A stretch of DNA of 27,889 nucleotides. Origin: CADCTM01 sp049671305 (GTDB lineage Bacteria > Cyanobacteriota > Cyanobacteriia > Cyanobacteriales > Coleofasciculaceae). Under the pieces are notes generated by a model. That model was not told the DNA's origin and did no database searches. It saw only the letters and a list, made by a program, of their open reading frames with translations. The translations under genes and the position numbers were made by a program. This document shows, one piece after another, positions 24,514 through 27,889 of the stretch (the stretch's first letter is position 1; every line of letters begins with the position of its first letter). The DNA lies in the NCBI GenBank assembly GCA_049671305.1, contig JBATUR010000108.1, positions 1-27,889 on the forward strand, given 5' to 3'.

Positions 24514-25035
24514 ATGACTGCACTATTGATCGCTCAGTTAGGTAATCCCATTCTGCGGCAAAAAGCCCAGACTGTTGACAACATTCAAGACGAGCGTATC
24601 CAAAATCTTATCGATGCTTTAATGGTAACGGTTACGGCAGCAAATGGTGTAGGAATCGCTGCACCTCAAGTTTCTCAAAGCGATCGCCTATTTATCGTGG
24701 CGTCTCGCCCCAATCAGCGCTATCCCAACGCCCCAGAAATGGAACCAACGGCGATGATTAATCCTCAAATTATTGCTCATTCCACAGAAATAGTTAACGG
24801 TTGGGAAGGTTGCTTAAGTATCCCTGGTATTCGTGGACTAGTTCCTCGCTATCAAGCAATTGAGGTTGAATATACCACAAGAGATGGCAAGCAAAATCGG
24901 CAAGAATTAACCGACTTTGTTGCCCGAATTTTTCAACATGAATACGATCATCTTGATGGAATTGTCTTTTTAGATCGGGTGAAAAGTACTCAAGATTTGA
25001 TGACAGAGCAGGAATATGTACAGAGAATTGTTTAA
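24514..25035 (+). CDS. def: Peptide deformylase
   Basis: 173 aa, the usual length. Removes the formyl group from nascent N-terminal fMet in the cytoplasm. All three family motifs are present: GVGIAAPQ (about residue 46), EGCLS (Cys metal ligand, about 98) and QHEYDH (HExxH-type, two His ligands and catalytic Glu, about 140-145). The N terminus LIAQLGNPILRQKAQTV is typical. Divergent from dnaA; converges on argS with an 11-bp gap. Confidence 0.97.
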   Translation: MTALLIAQLGNPILRQKAQTVDNIQDERIQNLIDALMVTVTAANGVGIAAPQVSQSDRLFIVASRPNQRYPNAPEMEPTAMINPQIIAHSTEIVNGWEGCLSIPGIRGLVPRYQAIEVEYTTRDGKQNRQELTDFVARIFQHEYDHLDGIVFLDRVKSTQDLMTEQEYVQRIV

Positions 25036-25046
25036 AGTAAATCCAT

Positions 25047-26801
25047 CTACATCCGCTCCAAAACTGAAATTCCTAATAGCGATAATCCCAGCTTTAAGGT
25101 TTGAGCCGTAATATCACATAATACTAATCGTGATGTTCTCAAAGGTTCCTCTGCTTTGAGAACAGGACATTGGTCATAAAATTGATTAAACTTTTGGCTA
25201 AGTTCAAACAAATACTGACAAAGACGATTAGGTAATAAATCTTGCTCAACAGTCTGAATAACTTCATTTAGCTGCAATAAATGCTTGGCTAAAACTAGCT
25301 CAGTTGGTTCTTGCAATAAAATTTTGGCATTTGTTGCCAACTGCTCAAAATCAATATCACCTTTACGACTAATACCGCGAATTCTCACATAAGCATAAAG
25401 CATATAAGGCGCTGTATTGCCTTGTAGAGCTAACATTTTATCGAAGCTAAAAATGTAGTTGCTGGTGCGATTTTGGCTGAGGTCAGCATATTTGACCGCA
25501 CTGATTCCAACTACTTTAGCCACATGAGATTTAAACTCTTCGGTTTCCTCACGACCTTCTGCTGTTAATCTAGCTTCCAGATCAGCACGAGAACGTGCGA
25601 TCGCTTCATCCAACAAATCCCGTAGTCTCACAGTCTCACCAGAACGAGTTTTCAGCTTCTTACCATCTTCACCCTGCACTAAACCAAAAGGAACGTGCTC
25701 TACCTTAACATCATCTGTCAACCAAAGAGCCCGACGTGCTACTTGAAATACTTGCGCGAAATGATTAGCTTGACCTGCATCAGTAACGTAAACAATTCTA
25801 TCTACCTGCTCTTGCCGAATCCGATAGCGAATTGCCGCCAAATCAGTTGCAGCATAATTATAACCACCATCTGACTTTTGCACAATTAAAGGCAAAGGTT
25901 GACCAGATTTGTTAGTAAAGCCATCTAGAAAAACACACTTAGCGCCATCATTTTCCTCCAACAAACCTAACTCAGTCAGATCTTCTACAACTACAGGTAG
26001 CAAAGGATTATAAAATGATTCTCCACGTTCCGTTAATTGAACATCTAATAAGTCATAAATTATTTGAAACTCTCTTCTAGATTGTTCGCACAGCAATTGC
26101 CAAGCTTTTCTGCTACCTTCTTCACCAGATTGGAGTTTTACAACTTCTTGACGCGAGGCTTCTTTAAAAGCTTCGTCTTCATCAAAACGCTGTTTTGCTT
26201 GCTTATAAAAACTAACTAAATCTCCAATATCTAAAGCATCAGCAGTCGTCAATGCAGTTGGGTAAACTTCTCGCAGATAGCAAATCAACATTCCAAACTG
26301 CGTACCCCAATCACCGACATGATTTATTCTTAATACATCATGCCCTTGAAATTCTAAAATTCGGGCAAGCGAATCACCAATAATTGTCGAACGTAGATGT
26401 CCTACGTGCATTTCTTTGGCAATATTTGGCGAGGAAAAATCAACAATTACGTGTTGAGGTGTTTTGACAAGTTCAACTCCTAAACGTGCATTATTTTGAA
26501 TTTCGCTCAGTTGAATTTCCCAGTAAGCAGGTTCAACCGTTAGGTTAATAAATCCTGGTCCTGCAATCGTTGGGGTTTGACAAATTCCTTGAACATCTAA
26601 ATGTTCTAATATTTTTTGAGCAATTGCTCGTGGTTGCTGTCCTAGTTGCTTACTCAAGGACAAAGATACATTACACTGATAATCACCAAATTTCGGATTA
26701 CTTGCAGGAACAAGCATCGGATCAATTTCTTGAAAATCTGCTCCAAAAGCGGCAACTAAAGCTTGGGTAAATTGAGTTTTTAGTTGTTCGACGACATTCA
26801 T
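25047..26801 (-). CDS. argS: Arginyl-tRNA synthetase
   Basis: 584 aa from ATG 26801. Class I synthetase charging tRNA-Arg. An N-terminal additional domain (MNVVEQLKTQFTQALVAAF) is followed by the HIGH-like motif EMHVGHLRSTIIGDS, RINHVGDWGTQFGM, YVTDAGQANHFAQVF, and KKLKTRSGETVRL in place of KMSKS, a normal ArgRS variant. The C-terminal helical anticodon domain (YAYVRIRGISRK, then LLGISVLERM) is complete. A longer frame starting at 26837 would overlap nadC by about 30 bp. The ATG 2 nt after the nadC stop gives a tight TAA-AT-ATG junction and the standard N terminus, so it is preferred. Probably translationally coupled to nadC. Confidence 0.96.
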   Translation of the reverse strand: MNVVEQLKTQFTQALVAAFGADFQEIDPMLVPASNPKFGDYQCNVSLSLSKQLGQQPRAIAQKILEHLDVQGICQTPTIAGPGFINLTVEPAYWEIQLSEIQNNARLGVELVKTPQHVIVDFSSPNIAKEMHVGHLRSTIIGDSLARILEFQGHDVLRINHVGDWGTQFGMLICYLREVYPTALTTADALDIGDLVSFYKQAKQRFDEDEAFKEASRQEVVKLQSGEEGSRKAWQLLCEQSRREFQIIYDLLDVQLTERGESFYNPLLPVVVEDLTELGLLEENDGAKCVFLDGFTNKSGQPLPLIVQKSDGGYNYAATDLAAIRYRIRQEQVDRIVYVTDAGQANHFAQVFQVARRALWLTDDVKVEHVPFGLVQGEDGKKLKTRSGETVRLRDLLDEAIARSRADLEARLTAEGREETEEFKSHVAKVVGISAVKYADLSQNRTSNYIFSFDKMLALQGNTAPYMLYAYVRIRGISRKGDIDFEQLATNAKILLQEPTELVLAKHLLQLNEVIQTVEQDLLPNRLCQYLFELSQKFNQFYDQCPVLKAEEPLRTSRLVLCDITAQTLKLGLSLLGISVLERM

Positions 26802-26803
26802 AT

Positions 26804-27670
26804 TTATGTATTCAGCTTCATGCTTAAATCTAGCCAAGTAGAACGAGTGATGGGTGCACTGCTGGAAATAAAGTCTACCCCAGTCTCAGCCACCACACGA
26901 ATTGTTTCTAGGGTGATGTTGCCAGACGCCTCAATTTTAATCTGCTTATTACTTTGACGAATTAGCTGCACTGCTTGCCGCATCAAGTCGGGTGGCATAT
27001 TGTCTAGCATGATAATCTCAACACCACAATGCAGAGCTTCTTCTACTTGGTCTAAGGTTTCAGTTTCAACTTCTATAGTAAGAGGATAGGGGATTCGACC
27101 TCGTATTTGAGTAATAGCTTGACTGATTCCACCTGCTATGGCGATGTGATTATCTTTAATCATTACCGCATCATCTAACCCCATGCGGTGGTTAATTGCG
27201 CCTCCTACTTGAGAGGCATATTTTTCTAGGAGTCTTAAACCAGGAGTGGTTTTGCGAGTATCGACTAACTGTGTGGGTAAATCAGCAATTTGCTCAACAT
27301 ACTTGCGAGTCATGCTGGCAATACCACTAAGGCGCATTGCCAAGTTTAAAGCCACACGCTCTCCCATTAACAAGGTATCGAAGGAACCTTGCAGACGCGC
27401 AATGGTTTGTCCTGGATGGCAAAATTCTCCTTCAGAAGCAAGCGATACAAATTTAACCTGTTGGCTCAAAAGTTCAAAGACTCGTTTGGCAATGGGTAAT
27501 CCAGCAATTACGCCTGCCTCTTTGACAATCCATTCAGCTTGCTGGACATGACCTTCCTCTATTAAGAGACTATTTGTAGTGCGATCGCCCCTTCCCAAGT
27601 CTTCCCGTAACCAATCTTGTAATAAAGGATCAAGCAGAAGCCAAGGAGGCAAAACAGCAATTAAGTTCAC
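26804..27670 (-). CDS. nadC: Nicotinate-nucleotide pyrophosphorylase (quinolinate phosphoribosyltransferase)
   Basis: 288 aa, standard length. Converts quinolinate plus PRPP to nicotinate mononucleotide in de novo NAD synthesis. LREDLGRGDRTTNSL, GERVALNLAMRLSGIAS, DTRKTTPGLRLLEKYA, GGAINHRMGLDDAVMIKDNH, EVETETLDQ and IMLDNMPP are the family blocks, carrying substrate-binding Arg, Lys and Asp residues. Start is GTG at 27670, supported by AGGAA about 5 nt upstream on the coding strand; no in-frame ATG precedes the conserved region. First gene of the nadC-argS pair. Confidence 0.97.
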   Translation of the reverse strand: MNLIAVLPPWLLLDPLLQDWLREDLGRGDRTTNSLLIEEGHVQQAEWIVKEAGVIAGLPIAKRVFELLSQQVKFVSLASEGEFCHPGQTIARLQGSFDTLLMGERVALNLAMRLSGIASMTRKYVEQIADLPTQLVDTRKTTPGLRLLEKYASQVGGAINHRMGLDDAVMIKDNHIAIAGGISQAITQIRGRIPYPLTIEVETETLDQVEEALHCGVEIIMLDNMPPDLMRQAVQLIRQSNKQIKIEASGNITLETIRVVAETGVDFISSSAPITRSTWLDLSMKLNT

Positions 27671-27769
27671 AGAGTTCCTGATTTGAGGGTGTATCTTAAA
27701 GAATAATTTACCTCAAAGCAAGAGCAGGAGGGAGTTGTAGAGACTAAGAAAATTCTTTTATAAAAAGGG

Positions 27770-27798
27770 TTGACAACTCTTGTGGGAGTGGATATATT
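27770..27798 (+). promoter_or_regulatory. Strong sigma70-type promoter reading out of the window
   Basis: TTGACA (27770-27775), a 17-bp spacer and TATATT (27793-27798): full -35 consensus and a 5/6 match at -10. About 85 nt of non-coding leader follow to the window end (GCGCTC at 27815-27820, AGTAGCGCC near 27834, CCGAACCT at 27843-27850). The leader recalls sequences before 16S rRNA in cyanobacteria and Gram-positives, so a stable-RNA operon probably follows (inference). Confidence 0.75.
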
Positions 27799-27889
27799 AG
27801 TAAAGCGCTCAAAGGAAGCCAAGGCGGACTGAGAGTAGCGCCCCGAACCTAGACAAGCTAATAGTTTAAAAGTTTAACATACAAAAGCC

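Noticed and set aside
26802..26837. Extended argS start overlapping nadC
   Set aside because: The extra 12 residues (MARFKHEAEYIN) do not resemble ArgRS N termini, and the ATG at 26801 gives a tight coupled junction.

Overview
This is cyanobacterial chromosome. GCGATCGC (HIP1) octamers occur about 18 times by hand count in 27.9 kb, where less than one is expected by chance. The families DUF4336, DUF928 and DUF2358, the PAP/fibrillin-like protein and the ArsA-type ATPase with a C-terminal HSP20-like domain are typical of cyanobacteria, and the base composition is moderately AT-rich. Genus cannot be fixed from this window; a large-genome filamentous or Chroococcidiopsis-like lineage would fit.

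Layout. Positions 1-5.7 kb hold an SDR-type NAD(P)-binding protein cut by the left edge, a minus-strand pair (DUF4336 protein, then PAP/fibrillin-like protein), a seven-repeat FG-GAP propeller fused to RTX repeats, and hisA. From 5.7 to 9.6 kb a membrane-anchored alpha/beta hydrolase-like protein converges on a transglutaminase-like protein; their stop codons overlap beside a perfect 20-bp palindrome. From 9.8 to 13.2 kb, on the plus strand, are two tandem DUF928 exported proteins, a DUF2358 protein and the ArsA/Get3-like ATPase.

From 13.2 to 16.9 kb lies an accessory module: a 967-aa NACHT (bacterial NLR-like) protein with an N-terminal HTH domain, divergent from an unrecognised 171-aa gene. 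The shared intergenic region carries a decamer array (consensus YTYCCGATCT) spaced at exactly one helical turn. This is the most interesting part of the window: a candidate phage-defence or conflict NTPase with what looks like a dedicated operator.

From 17 to 24.3 kb is replication-initiation territory: dnaN and dnaA, same strand, separated by a 1392-aa CheB/CheR/PAS/histidine kinase/receiver protein. Three exact TGTGGAAAA DnaA boxes upstream of dnaN suggest oriC. A further near-consensus box overlaps the dnaA GTG start, and a perfect 24-bp hairpin lies downstream of dnaA. The right end holds def, then argS and nadC (a coupled minus-strand pair), and a near-consensus sigma70 promoter reading out of the window, probably toward a stable-RNA operon.
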